Below the pieces are notes generated by a model. The model was not told where the DNA came from. It did not search any database and worked only from the letters and a program-made list of their open reading frames with translations. A DNA stretch of 64,000 nucleotides from Roseovarius sp. S88 (GTDB lineage: Bacteria; Pseudomonadota; Alphaproteobacteria; Rhodobacterales; Rhodobacteraceae), in contig NZ_CP146069.1 in assembly GCF_037023735.1 (NCBI RefSeq), positions 1,715,501 to 1,779,500 on the forward strand, read 5' to 3'. The translations under genes and the position numbers were made by a program. This document shows, one piece after another, positions 35,249-43,301 of the stretch. Numbering within the stretch: position 1 is the first letter of the stretch; the number at the start of each line of letters is the position of its first letter.

Positions 35249-36652
35249 CTATTTCGCCGCTTTCCTCCGCCGGATGGGCGTCGGGCGCACACGGGCCTCA
35301 ATATCCTCATAGAGCATTCCAACGATATTTTTGCCGGTGGATGTCTCGATCCCTTCCATGCCCGGCGAGGAATTGACCTCTAGTACTTTAGGCCCGGCCT
35401 CAGCGCGCAAAAGGTCCACACCGGCCAATCCGAGACCAAATGACTTGGCCGCGCGCAGGGCGGTTTCGCGTTCGGTTTTGGTGATGCGCACCGCCTTGGC
35501 CGAGCCGCCGCGATGCAGGTTGGAGCGGAAATCGCCCTCAGCCCCGGTGCGTTTCATGGACGCCACGACCTTGCCGCCAATGACAAGGCACCGGATATCT
35601 TCACCTGCAGCTTCCTTGACGAAATCCTGCACAAGGAAGTTGGCCTTTAGCCCGCGAAAGGCATCAATCACCGACTCGGCGGCCTTTTTGGTTTCTGCTA
35701 GAACGACGCCCTTGCCTTGGGTGGATTCCAAAAGCTTTACGATCAACGGTGCAGTGCCTACCAGTCCGATAAGATTGCCGGTGTCCTGGGGCGAGGCGGC
35801 AAACGCGGTGTTGGGCATCCCAACTTTGGCGCGGGCCATGATCTGATGTGCGTAAAGCTTGTCCCGGCTGGCCGTGATTCCTGCAGACGGGTTCACGCAA
35901 TAGGTGCCGATGGTTTCAAACTGGCGGATGACAGCAGCGCCATAAGCGGTGATCGAGGCGCCGATACGCGGGATCACAGCGTCATAGCGCGGCAGGCGCT
36001 TGCCATCGTAATGCACCTCGGGGGCCAGTGTGTTTATCGTCATATAACAACGGGTTGTGTTGATTACCTCAACTGCATGGCCGCGTTTTTCACCTTCTTC
36101 CACAAGCCGTCTGGTCGAGTAATTGTCCTCACGGCTCAGCACGGCTATGCGCAGGGCGCGATTGGGCTGCACCTCTCGCATGCGCTTGGTGTGATAGACG
36201 TCATAATTGAGTTCAGGCTGTAGGAACCGGTCGGTAGCGGCAATCGAGATGTGGTCCTTCATCGCCTGCCGTCCCAAAAGCATTCGGCTTGTCATGGAGG
36301 AGCGGTTGGTCAGCGTTATTTCGATAGGCCAGCTTTGACCGGCCACTTCCATCGTGCTTTCAATCACAAAGCGCAGCTCTTTTTCACCATTCGAACTTGA
36401 GACTTCGCGGCGGTCCACGATGGGGGCCGAGCAGGGGATCACCAGATCATCGCGCCCCGGAATGGGGTGCACGGTAAAACGCACCTTGGGTTTGGCGGCT
36501 GAGCCAAAGGTTTCGATGTCAAAGGCATGAAGCGCCGACGTTCGCGCGCCGGTGTCGACCTTGGCGCGCAGAGCAGGGACGCCCAGATCGGGCAGGCTGA
36601 TCCATTCTTCCCATCCAAATTGAAGTGTTTCGGGAGCGGAACTGTCAGCCAT
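35249..36652 (-). CDS. RimB-RimK fusion: aspartic protease-like domain plus ATP-grasp glutamate ligase
   Basis: A 467-residue protein. Residues 1-150 are an ATP-dependent zinc protease / RimB-type domain with the aspartic-protease-like DTGA at 33-36 and LLGRQAM near 126. Residues about 168-460 are a RimK ATP-grasp ligase ([47 protein letters not shown]). In other bacteria RimB and RimK are separate and act on glutamate tails of ribosomal protein S6. Fusion suggests both edit the same target. S6 as target here is inference. Confidence 0.88.
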   Translation of the reverse strand: MADSSAPETLQFGWEEWISLPDLGVPALRAKVDTGARTSALHAFDIETFGSAAKPKVRFTVHPIPGRDDLVIPCSAPIVDRREVSSSNGEKELRFVIESTMEVAGQSWPIEITLTNRSSMTSRMLLGRQAMKDHISIAATDRFLQPELNYDVYHTKRMREVQPNRALRIAVLSREDNYSTRRLVEEGEKRGHAVEVINTTRCYMTINTLAPEVHYDGKRLPRYDAVIPRIGASITAYGAAVIRQFETIGTYCVNPSAGITASRDKLYAHQIMARAKVGMPNTAFAASPQDTGNLIGLVGTAPLIVKLLESTQGKGVVLAETKKAAESVIDAFRGLKANFLVQDFVKEAAGEDIRCLVIGGKVVASMKRTGAEGDFRSNLHRGGSAKAVRITKTERETALRAAKSFGLGLAGVDLLRAEAGPKVLEVNSSPGMEGIETSTGKNIVGMLYEDIEARVRPTPIRRRKAAK

Positions 36653-36673
36653 GGGATACCTGTTTTTAAATCA

Positions 36674-36709
36674 AGGGCTCGGCGCGGAGATGTTTTCCGG
36701 CCGAGCCCT
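36674..36709 (-). terminator. Strong hairpin upstream of the RimB-RimK gene
   Basis: AGGGCTCGGC (36674-36683) pairs perfectly with GCCGAGCCCT (36700-36709), followed on the minus strand by TTGATTTAAAAACA. It ends only 21 bases before the RimB-RimK ATG. It may terminate the SPFH/NfeD transcript or act as an attenuator for RimB-RimK. Confidence 0.6.
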
Positions 36710-36746
36710 GATCCCAACATGTATCCTGCGCCAACTCAAGGGCACT

Positions 36747-37016
36747 TTATTTGTTGATGTCCTCATGCACGATGCGGGTCTGATCGTCCGGCGACCGAAA
36801 CACCCGGCGTAGGACCAGCCAGGACACCAGCGAAACAGCACCAAAGATGGCCATCAGCGTTGAAACGCCAAGCCCCGGCGCGACGACGACAACGCCAGCC
36901 ATAACGGCGGCACCGACCGCGATACCAAGGAAAATGTAGCTTGGGATCAAAAGCTCCAGAATGGCCAGCACAAGTGCTGCACAAAGCCAGACCCACCATA
37001 GTGAAATCCAGGCCAT
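36747..37016 (-). CDS. NfeD-like membrane protein
   Basis: An 89-residue short NfeD-type protein with three to four hydrophobic segments (LWWVWLCAALVLAILELL, FLGIAVGAAVMAGVVVV) and the end QTRIVHEDINK. It lacks the C-terminal beta-barrel of long NfeD proteins. It overlaps the SPFH gene by one base (TAATG), the usual pairing, and is thought to support SPFH membrane complexes. Confidence 0.87.
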   Translation of the reverse strand: MAWISLWWVWLCAALVLAILELLIPSYIFLGIAVGAAVMAGVVVVAPGLGVSTLMAIFGAVSLVSWLVLRRVFRSPDDQTRIVHEDINK

Positions 37017-37906
37017 TATGATTTCCCCTTCAACATGTTGAAGGCATTGCCGAAGGCTTCAAGTGCCTGTGCAGGCACCAGAACGGTAGATGTCGAAGGC
37101 CCTTGGCCAAGCGCATTCAGCGATTCTACCTGTTTCAAAGCCACCTGATACTGCGCAGCCTCCAACCCGTTATCGGCAATCGCCTTCGCTACGACACCGG
37201 TTGCATAGGCTTCGGCATCGGCCTCTATCCGACGTGCCTCGGCGGCTTTTTGCGCGGCATAAAGCTCGGCATCCGCGGCGAGTTCCACGGCACGACGTTT
37301 TCCCTCGGCCTCAGTCACCTGGGCGCGGCGGGCGCGTTCGGCGTTGAGTTGTTGCAGCATAGCATCGCGGGTGGCCTGATCGAGGTTCACATCGAGGATT
37401 TCGGCGCGTGTCACCTCGATTCCCCAGTCGTCCACGGCGCTTTCGACCAGAACTTTGATGGTTGAGATCAGCTGATTTCGGTTTGCCTGAACATCATCAA
37501 GGTCCATTTTACCGATCTCGGCCCGCACGATCCCGGCCACGGTGGTGGCAATCGCGGCATCCACATCGCGGATCCGGTAGACCGTCTTTTCCGGCTGGGT
37601 GATGCGGTAAAAGACGGATGTCTCAACCTGCACAAGAACGTTGTCCTTGGTGATGGCATCCTGGCTGGCATTGGGAAGCTGACGTTCCAGAATGGATATC
37701 TTGTGCCGCACAACATCCAGAAAAGGCACGATAAAGTTGATGCCAGGTCCAAGCACGGAACGCAGGCGGCCAAAACGTTCGACCACATGTTGTTCGGATT
37801 GGGGAACAATCTTGATGCCCTTGAAAATGACAAGGAAAAGAAGAAAGGCGAGCAGGATGTAAATCAGGTTCGAAGAAAGCAGGCTGATGATTTGGTCTTC
37901 TGTCAT
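37016..37906 (-). CDS. SPFH / stomatin-like membrane protein
   Basis: A 296-residue protein: N-terminal membrane helix (about 10-32), SPFH domain (IKIVPQSEQHVVERFGRL, KDNVLVQVETSVFYRITQPE) and a coiled-coil C-terminus rich in Ala and Glu (EAEGKRRAVELAADAELYAAQKAAEARR). It matches QmcA/stomatin proteins that scaffold membrane domains and regulate proteases. ATG at 37906 follows AAAGAGGGA. It is coupled to the NfeD gene. An inverted repeat lies about 15 bases upstream. Confidence 0.92.
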   Translation of the reverse strand: MTEDQIISLLSSNLIYILLAFLLFLVIFKGIKIVPQSEQHVVERFGRLRSVLGPGINFIVPFLDVVRHKISILERQLPNASQDAITKDNVLVQVETSVFYRITQPEKTVYRIRDVDAAIATTVAGIVRAEIGKMDLDDVQANRNQLISTIKVLVESAVDDWGIEVTRAEILDVNLDQATRDAMLQQLNAERARRAQVTEAEGKRRAVELAADAELYAAQKAAEARRIEADAEAYATGVVAKAIADNGLEAAQYQVALKQVESLNALGQGPSTSTVLVPAQALEAFGNAFNMLKGKS

Positions 37907-37922
37907 GTAGGTCCCTCTTTTA

Positions 37923-37940
37923 TGTATACGACAGTATACA
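37923..37940. promoter_or_regulatory. Inverted repeat TGTATAC-GACA-GTATACA
   Basis: A perfect seven-base inverted repeat with a four-base spacer in the gap between the divergent SPFH and tgt genes, 17 bases from the SPFH ATG. The pattern resembles operators of GntR-type regulators (TGTATACA core), but no GntR regulator gene is present here. Candidate operator only. Confidence 0.45.
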
Positions 37941-38019
37941 ATATATGTGCTCACAGCGAATTTACAATGTAAGGTAAACCGCTTTAGAGAGAGGCGAAAG
38001 TGAAAGAAACGGGTGTCGA

Positions 38020-39144
38020 TTGGGTTTTTCTTTTGATTTGCAGGCCACGGATGGCTCGGCACGTACTGGTGTAATCAACACGCCACGTGGAGACATCCGC
38101 ACGCCCGCTTTCATGCCTGTGGGCACGGCGGCGACGGTGAAGGCAATGATGCCCGAAAGTGTGCGCGAAACCGGTGCCGATATCCTTTTGGGCAACACCT
38201 ATCATCTGATGCTGCGCCCGGGCGCAGAGCGGATGGCGGCCCTGGGCGGGTTGCATAAATTCATGAACTGGCCACGGCCTATCCTGACCGACAGCGGCGG
38301 GTTTCAGGTGATGAGCCTGGCGGGGTTAAGAAAACTTACCGAAAAAGGTGTGACCTTTAAGAGCCATATTGACGGGTCCAAACATGAGCTGACCCCGGAA
38401 CGGTCCATGGAAATTCAGGCACTGTTGGGTTCGGACATTGTCATGTGTTTCGATGAATGCCCGGCGCTGCCTGCCACGGACGAAGAAGTGGCGCGCGCCA
38501 TGCGGCTATCAATGCGGTGGGCAGAACGCTCGAAGGTAGCATTCGGCGACCGGCCCGGACATGCACTTTTCGGCATTATGCAGGGCGGCGTGACGCAAGA
38601 GCTGCGCGAAGAAAGCGCCAAGGCGCTGGTTGAGATCGGGTTTGATGGTTATGCCGTCGGCGGCCTTGCCGTGGGTGAGGGGCAAGAGGCCATGTTCGGC
38701 GTGCTGGATTATGCCTGCGACAGCCTGCCAAAAGACCAGCCCAGATACCTGATGGGGGTAGGCAAACCGGACGATATCGTGGGTGCTGTGAAGCGCGGCA
38801 TTGACATGATGGATTGCGTTTTGCCCTCGCGTTCGGGGCGCACCGGGCAGGTTTTCACCCGGTATGGGCAGCTCAATATCAAGAACGCGCGTCACATGGA
38901 TGACACACGTCCGCTGGATGAGGCGTGTTCCTGTCCCGCCTGCCGCAACTATTCCCGCGCCTATCTGCATCACCTTTTCCGCAGTCAGGAAATTTTGAGT
39001 TCGATGCTGCTGACCTGGCATAATTTGCAGTATTATCAGGATATTATGAATGAAATGCGAGGTGCGATTGCAAATGGCAACTTTGCCCAGTGGGAAGAAA
39101 ATTTCCATGCCGGGTGTGCCCAAGGCGACATCGATCCGCTCTGA
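38020..39144 (+). CDS. tgt: Queuine/preQ1 tRNA-ribosyltransferase
   Basis: A 374-residue TIM-barrel enzyme with the nucleophile aspartate region [12 protein letters not shown], the tRNA zinc site motif [17 protein letters not shown] and a [13 protein letters not shown] segment. It exchanges guanine 34 in tRNA for preQ1 in queuosine synthesis, the step before QueA, encoded 17 kb away. The start is TTG at 38020; no ATG or GTG is in frame before it, and the family N-terminus begins here. Confidence 0.95.
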   Translation: MGFSFDLQATDGSARTGVINTPRGDIRTPAFMPVGTAATVKAMMPESVRETGADILLGNTYHLMLRPGAERMAALGGLHKFMNWPRPILTDSGGFQVMSLAGLRKLTEKGVTFKSHIDGSKHELTPERSMEIQALLGSDIVMCFDECPALPATDEEVARAMRLSMRWAERSKVAFGDRPGHALFGIMQGGVTQELREESAKALVEIGFDGYAVGGLAVGEGQEAMFGVLDYACDSLPKDQPRYLMGVGKPDDIVGAVKRGIDMMDCVLPSRSGRTGQVFTRYGQLNIKNARHMDDTRPLDEACSCPACRNYSRAYLHHLFRSQEILSSMLLTWHNLQYYQDIMNEMRGAIANGNFAQWEENFHAGCAQGDIDPL

Positions 39145-39204
39145 ATTCTGTATTATCCCGATTTTGGCATCAGTCCGTTTCTGCCGCATCGGCGGATTCT
39201 TGCT

Positions 39205-39218
39205 AGGTGATATCGCCT
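39205..39218. promoter_or_regulatory. Near-palindrome AGGTGATATCGCCT upstream of peptide ORF 1
   Basis: A 14-base near-palindrome with one mismatch around GATATC, centred about 58 bases before the first 22-codon ORF. A similar GATATC-centred palindrome lies at the same distance before the third ORF, so this may be a shared regulatory site. Confidence 0.4.
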
Positions 39219-39269
39219 GACTCGGGGTAAGATACCCGTGTTTTAGTGATGTCTGTGAGTGATAGTATT

Positions 39270-39338
39270 ATGCCTTTTGCTATGTTTGCTGTGAGCTGGA
39301 TGTCAGCAGCCGTTTTGGCGGTCGCTGTTCTGGCGTAA
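39270..39338 (+). CDS. Hydrophobic 22-residue peptide, array copy 1
   Basis: ATG at 39270 to TAA, 22 codons. It begins MPFAMFAVSWMS and continues with Ala, Val and Leu to a VLA end, so it is one short membrane segment. Compared with copy 3, 17 of 22 residues are identical while nine of the identical residues use a different codon, so change is concentrated at silent positions, which supports translation. The ribosome site is weak. It is the first of three tandem paralogues between tgt and lon. Confidence 0.65.
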   Translation: MPFAMFAVSWMSAAVLAVAVLA

Positions 39339-39372
39339 AATTAAGGTTCGTTATGATCCGTTTACCCTTTGA

Positions 39373-39431
39373 GAAGGTTTTGCATGCACCTTCGGTTTCA
39401 CGGGCGGTTCACGCCCGGTTGATGGGAACCG
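39373..39431 (+). other. Cluster of three small hairpins before peptide ORF 2
   Basis: Three stems are possible in a row: GAAGGT (39373-39378) with ACCTTC (39388-39393); CGGGCG (39401-39406) with CGCCCG (39412-39417); and CGGTT (39416-39420) with AACCG (39427-39431), the last two being exclusive. The block ends six bases before the second ORF. It may be an RNA regulatory leader or a terminator after copy 1. Confidence 0.4.
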
Positions 39432-39436
39432 ATAAA

Positions 39437-39505
39437 ATGTCTTTTGCTGTCTTTTCCTTTTCCTGGGCCTTTATGGCGATGGTCGCAATTTCTCTGCTGA
39501 CCTGA
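39437..39505 (+). CDS. Hydrophobic 22-residue peptide, array copy 2
   Basis: ATG at 39437 to TGA, again exactly 22 codons. It starts MSFAVFSFSW, keeping the SW pair at positions 9-10 seen in all three copies, then AFMAMVAISLLT. It is more divergent than copies 1 and 3 but has the same length, the same FAxF start and full hydrophobicity. It lies behind a cluster of small hairpins with GATGGGAA upstream of the ATG. Confidence 0.6.
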   Translation: MSFAVFSFSWAFMAMVAISLLT

Positions 39506-39548
39506 CCTCGCCGGATTTTGGAGCCGCACGCGCGTTTATGTGACCTAA

Positions 39549-39566
39549 AGTCAGGATATCCTGACT
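39549..39566. promoter_or_regulatory. Perfect 18-base palindrome AGTCAGGATATCCTGACT
   Basis: A perfect 18-base palindrome centred on GATATC, about 63 bases before the third 22-codon ORF. It is a candidate operator or RNA hairpin without a loop. It resembles, with the shared CTGACT arm, the shorter GATATC palindrome before copy 1. Confidence 0.55.
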
Positions 39567-39620
39567 AGGCGTGTGTGCGGTCCTTTCCTAGTTTGATGTG
39601 TAACCAGTGAGGACCTGACC

Positions 39621-39689
39621 ATGCCATTTGCCGTATTCGCCGCCAGTTGGATGTCCGTTGCCGTTTTGGCAGCGTCCGTTTTGGCCTGA
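39621..39689 (+). CDS. Hydrophobic 22-residue peptide, array copy 3
   Basis: ATG at 39621 to TGA, 22 codons, with GTGAGGA seven bases upstream, the best ribosome site of the three. It begins MPFAVFAASWMSVAV and ends SVLA. It differs from copy 1 at five positions, all conservative (Met/Val, Val/Ala, Ala/Val, Val/Ala, Ala/Ser). It is a predicted single membrane helix of the size of small regulatory or type I toxin peptides. No function can be assigned. Confidence 0.7.
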   Translation: MPFAVFAASWMSVAVLAASVLA

Positions 39690-39751
39690 ACCCTTAAACA
39701 AACCTGAAATTTGATTGAATTCGCGCTTGTGCCAGCGCTGTGCGCACGGCA

Positions 39752-39784
39752 TTGTCAGCGCCACAGGTAAAACGACCCCATATA
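39752..39784 (+). promoter_or_regulatory. Possible heat-shock (RpoH) promoter of lon
   Basis: CCCCATATA at 39776-39784 matches the RpoH -10 box. TTGTC at 39752-39756 is a weak -35 candidate, with longer than usual spacing. It lies about 120 bases before the lon ATG. Lon is a heat-shock protein in related bacteria. Confidence 0.35.
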
Positions 39785-39904
39785 AGCCCACCAAGGTTGA
39801 AACAGGGCGGGCATCGCCCCAGATTAACCTCATCGAAACGGAAAAGGCCGGGCGTTGCCGCCAAGTCGGGACCAGAGCCTTTTTGCGAGTATAGGATATC
39901 GAGC

Positions 39905-42307
39905 ATGAAAGATCCCCTTAACGCCTCTTACCCAGTGCTGCCGCTGCGCGATATTGTGGTGTTCCCACATATGATCGTGCCGCTTTTCGTGGGCCGTGAA
40001 AAATCGGTGCGCGCGCTGGAAGAGGTGATGCAGGATGACAAACAAATCCTGCTCAGCAGTCAGATTGATCCCTCTGAGGACGATCCGACATCTGATGGTA
40101 TTTACAACACCGGTGTGCTGGCCAATGTGCTGCAGCTGCTCAAACTGCCCGACAGCACGGTTAAAGTGCTGGTCGAAGGCGTGAGCCGTGTGAAAATCAC
40201 AGATTACATTGAAAACCCCAACTTTTTTGAGGCCCGCGCTGAGTATCTGACCGAAATGCCGGGCGATGCCGCAACGATTGAGGCGCTGCTGCGCACAGTG
40301 ACGGATGAATTCGCGCGCTACGCCAAGATCAAGAAAAACATTCCCGAAGAGGCGCTGGCCGCCGTGACAGAAGCCGATGATGCGGCCAAGCTGGCCGATC
40401 TTGTGTCGGGGCATCTGGGCATTGAAGTGGACCAAAAGCAAGAGCTTTTGGAGACGCTTTCCGTGAGCGAGCGGCTTGAGAAGGTGTACGGCCTGATGCA
40501 GGGCGAGATGTCGGTGCTTCAGGTCGAGAAAAAGATCAAGACCCGCGTCAAATCCCAGATGGAGCGCACGCAGCGCGAATATTATCTGAATGAGCAAATG
40601 AAGGCCATTCAAAAGGAATTGGGCGACGGCGAAGAGGGCGAGGGCGAAATCGCCGAGCTAGAAGAGAAAATCGCCAACACTAAGCTCTCGAAAGAGGCGC
40701 GTGAGAAGGTTGATGGCGAGCTGAAGAAGCTCAAGAACATGAGCCCGATGTCGGCCGAGGCCACCGTGGTGCGCAATTACCTCGACTGGATGCTGTCGAT
40801 CCCGTGGGGCGTGAAAAGCCGGGTTAAAAAGGACCTGAGCCGCGCGCAGGATGTGCTCGACAACGATCACTATGGCCTTGAAAAGGTGAAGGAACGCATC
40901 GTCGAGTATCTGGCGGTTCAACAACGCTCGAAGAAGCTCAAAGGCCCGATCCTGTGCCTTGTGGGACCTCCGGGTGTGGGTAAAACCTCGCTTGGGCAAT
41001 CCGTGGCCAAGGCGACGGGGCGCGAATTTATTCGCATCAGCCTGGGTGGCGTGCGCGATGAAAGCGAGATTCGCGGTCATCGCCGGACTTACATTGGGTC
41101 CATGCCAGGTAAGATCATTCAGGCGCTGAAAAAGGCGAAAACCACCAACCCGCTTATTCTTCTCGATGAGATCGACAAGATGGGTCAGGATTTCCGGGGT
41201 GACCCAGCGTCGGCCATGCTTGAGGTGCTGGATCCGGAACAAAACTCGACCTTTATCGATCACTACATGGAGGTCGAATATGACCTCTCGAATGTGATGT
41301 TCCTGACCACGGCGAACTCTTACAACATGCCGGGGCCATTGCTGGACCGGATGGAGATCATTCCGCTGGCCGGTTACACCGAGGACGAAAAGCGCGAGAT
41401 CGCCAAGCAGCATTTGCTGCCCAAGCAGATCAAGAACCATGGCTTGAAAACCAAGGAGTTCAGCTTTGGCGACGATGCGCTGACCGATATCATCCGCTAT
41501 TACACGCGTGAGGCGGGGGTTCGGAACCTTGAACGTGAGATTGGCAAGGTGGCGCGAAAGGCGTTGACCAAGATCATTCGCAAGGAAGCGGAAAGCGTTG
41601 ATGTCACATCAGAAAACATCGACGATTTCCTTGGCGTGAAAAAGTTCAAGTTCGGCCTGGCCGAGGAAAAAGACCAGGTCGGTGTCGTGACTGGTCTGGC
41701 CTATACCTCGGTGGGCGGTGAGCTTTTGAACATCGAGGCGCTGCGCCTGCCGGGCAAAGGCCGGATGAAAACCACCGGCAAGCTGGGCGATGTGATGAAG
41801 GAATCCATCGACGCGGCGAATTCCTATGTGCGTTCGATTGCACCAAAGATCGGGGTCAAACCGCCCAAGTTTGAGAAATGGGATATCCACGTGCATGTGC
41901 CCGAAGGCGCGACGCCGAAAGACGGGCCAAGTGCTGGTCTTGCCATGGTGACGTCGATTGTCTCGGTTCTGACCGGCATTCCGGTGCGCAAGGATATTGC
42001 CATGACAGGTGAGGTCACCCTGCGCGGCACGGCCCTTCCGATTGGCGGCCTTAAGGAAAAACTCCTTGCGGCATTGCGCGGGGGGATCACCACTGTGCTT
42101 ATCCCGCGCGACAACGAGAAGGATCTGGTGGAGATTCCCGACAACGTGAAAGAGGGGCTGGAAATCATCCCGGTCGATCACGTGAGCGAAGTGCTGCGGC
42201 TGGCGCTGGTGGACACGCCAAAGGCCGTGGAATGGGACGAAGAGGCCGAGGAAGCCGCGGCTGCTGCTCTGCAATCGACGCAAGGGTCAGGCGCAACGGC
42301 ACATTGA
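39905..42307 (+). CDS. lon: ATP-dependent Lon protease
   Basis: An 800-residue Lon: N-terminal substrate domain from YPVLPLRDIVVFPHMIVPLF, AAA+ domain with Walker A GPPGVGKTSLG and Walker B ILLDEIDK, and the protease domain with the serine in PKDGPSAGLAM. It degrades damaged and regulatory proteins. ATG at 39905 gives the standard N-terminus; the frame is open further upstream but without homology. A strong terminator follows at 42331. Confidence 0.97.
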   Translation: MKDPLNASYPVLPLRDIVVFPHMIVPLFVGREKSVRALEEVMQDDKQILLSSQIDPSEDDPTSDGIYNTGVLANVLQLLKLPDSTVKVLVEGVSRVKITDYIENPNFFEARAEYLTEMPGDAATIEALLRTVTDEFARYAKIKKNIPEEALAAVTEADDAAKLADLVSGHLGIEVDQKQELLETLSVSERLEKVYGLMQGEMSVLQVEKKIKTRVKSQMERTQREYYLNEQMKAIQKELGDGEEGEGEIAELEEKIANTKLSKEAREKVDGELKKLKNMSPMSAEATVVRNYLDWMLSIPWGVKSRVKKDLSRAQDVLDNDHYGLEKVKERIVEYLAVQQRSKKLKGPILCLVGPPGVGKTSLGQSVAKATGREFIRISLGGVRDESEIRGHRRTYIGSMPGKIIQALKKAKTTNPLILLDEIDKMGQDFRGDPASAMLEVLDPEQNSTFIDHYMEVEYDLSNVMFLTTANSYNMPGPLLDRMEIIPLAGYTEDEKREIAKQHLLPKQIKNHGLKTKEFSFGDDALTDIIRYYTREAGVRNLEREIGKVARKALTKIIRKEAESVDVTSENIDDFLGVKKFKFGLAEEKDQVGVVTGLAYTSVGGELLNIEALRLPGKGRMKTTGKLGDVMKESIDAANSYVRSIAPKIGVKPPKFEKWDIHVHVPEGATPKDGPSAGLAMVTSIVSVLTGIPVRKDIAMTGEVTLRGTALPIGGLKEKLLAALRGGITTVLIPRDNEKDLVEIPDNVKEGLEIIPVDHVSEVLRLALVDTPKAVEWDEEAEEAAAAALQSTQGSGATAH

Positions 42308-42330
42308 CGCTATACAGCAAACACATAAAG

Positions 42331-42358
42331 CGGCGCCTTAATCCAAGGCGCCGTTTTT
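42331..42358 (+). terminator. Rho-independent terminator of lon
   Basis: CGGCGCCTT (42331-42339) and AAGGCGCCG (42345-42353) form a perfect nine-base stem with a five-base loop, followed by TTTTT. Confidence 0.93.
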
Positions 42359-42395
42359 CGTTTGAATTGAGCTTCTTGCGCTGCGACGTTTAAGT

Positions 42396-42593
42396 TTAGA
42401 ACGCGCCCGCAGCCGCCAGGATGATCAACAGAACCGACAGACCTGCCAACGTGCCTTCCAACTGCTCAGAGCTGGCCGTCGCATCTTCGGCGATCACCGA
42501 AGGCTCTACAACTGGGTCAGACAAAGACCCGGCGAAAGATGGCTCTGCCGCAAGCACAACAATCAAACCGGCAGCAACAAATAAGTGTTTCAC
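42396..42593 (-). CDS. Small exported protein (65 aa) with C-terminal membrane segment
   Basis: The GTG at 42593 has a GGGGGA site six bases upstream. The 65-residue product has a signal peptide (about residues 1-21, ending PSFAG), a short acidic middle (DPVVEPSVIAEDATA) and a C-terminal hydrophobic segment (LSVLLIILAAAGAF). Larger ORFs in this region have no matching ribosome site. This PVxEPxVIxED pattern resembles unstudied small proteins of Rhodobacteraceae. It is convergent with lon. Confidence 0.7.
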   Translation of the reverse strand: MKHLFVAAGLIVVLAAEPSFAGSLSDPVVEPSVIAEDATASSEQLEGTLAGLSVLLIILAAAGAF

Positions 42594-42720
42594 GTAAATT
42601 CCCCCAGAATTTATTCTGCAACAGTTTACATTTCCTGAAACAGCAAGGTCAACTGAGAGGTGGTTTTTGACGCAGATTTCCGTATGCTGTTTCCAAAATA
42701 CAAACAATCGGGTGGTGATT

Positions 42721-43140
42721 ATGGCAACACAAAGCGCAACCAAGACAAAGCCCAAGGCTGTTTCTGCGGCTGCGGGCAGCAAGGCGAAGTCCCTCAAGAC
42801 ATCGACAAAACCGGCCCCAGCCAAACCCAAGATACCTGCGCAGGTGCCACCGACATCCAAAGCGCCTGCGACGCCAAACCCGGCTCCTGCCGCGACCAGT
42901 GTGAAGGCCGAAATGAAGCGCAAAGAGCTTGTGGAAGAGGTCAGTCGACACGCCGAACTTCCCAAACACAAAGTCAAACCGGTTGTGGAAGCCATGCTCG
43001 AAGTGATGGGCGAGGCTGTGGCCGAAGGTCGAACCATGAACCTGCAACCTTTGGGGCGAATGGTGCACAAACGCCGCAAAGAAAACCCGAACGCGAATAT
43101 CAGCATCGTGCGCATTCGCCAGTCCAAAGAGCAAAGCTGA
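42721..43140 (+). CDS. HU-family DNA-binding protein with basic Ala/Pro/Lys N-terminal tail
   Basis: A 139-residue protein: residues 1-60 are a low-complexity tail rich in Lys, Ala and Pro (histone H1-like), and residues about 62-135 are an HU/IHF-like domain (MKRKELVEEVSRHAELPKHKVKPVVEAMLEVMGEAVAEGRTMNLQPLGRM). The DNA-binding arm is shortened (VHKRRKENPNANISIV). It probably bends or compacts DNA. The ATG at 42721 is chosen since the upstream extension has no ribosome site. Confidence 0.8.
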   Translation: MATQSATKTKPKAVSAAAGSKAKSLKTSTKPAPAKPKIPAQVPPTSKAPATPNPAPAATSVKAEMKRKELVEEVSRHAELPKHKVKPVVEAMLEVMGEAVAEGRTMNLQPLGRMVHKRRKENPNANISIVRIRQSKEQS

Positions 43141-43200
43141 ACTCAGGCTCTGTGCTGGGACTTGCACGAGGCAAACTGTGCAGCTAGATAGCGCTCTGGC

Positions 43201-43275
43201 GGGCGATTAGCTCAGTGGTAGAGCGCTTCGTTCACATCGAAGATGTCAGCAGTTCGAATCTGTTATCGCCCACCA
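43201..43275 (+). tRNA. tRNA-Val (anticodon CAC)
   Basis: A 75-base tRNA. The acceptor GGGCGAT pairs with ATCGCCC, the anticodon loop TTCACAT gives CAC, and the CCA end is encoded. T-arm loop TTCGAAT and D-arm AGCTCAGTGGTAGAGC are normal. Confidence 0.96.
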
Positions 43276-43301
43276 CTTTCTTACCGCGCGGATGACACGC
43301 C

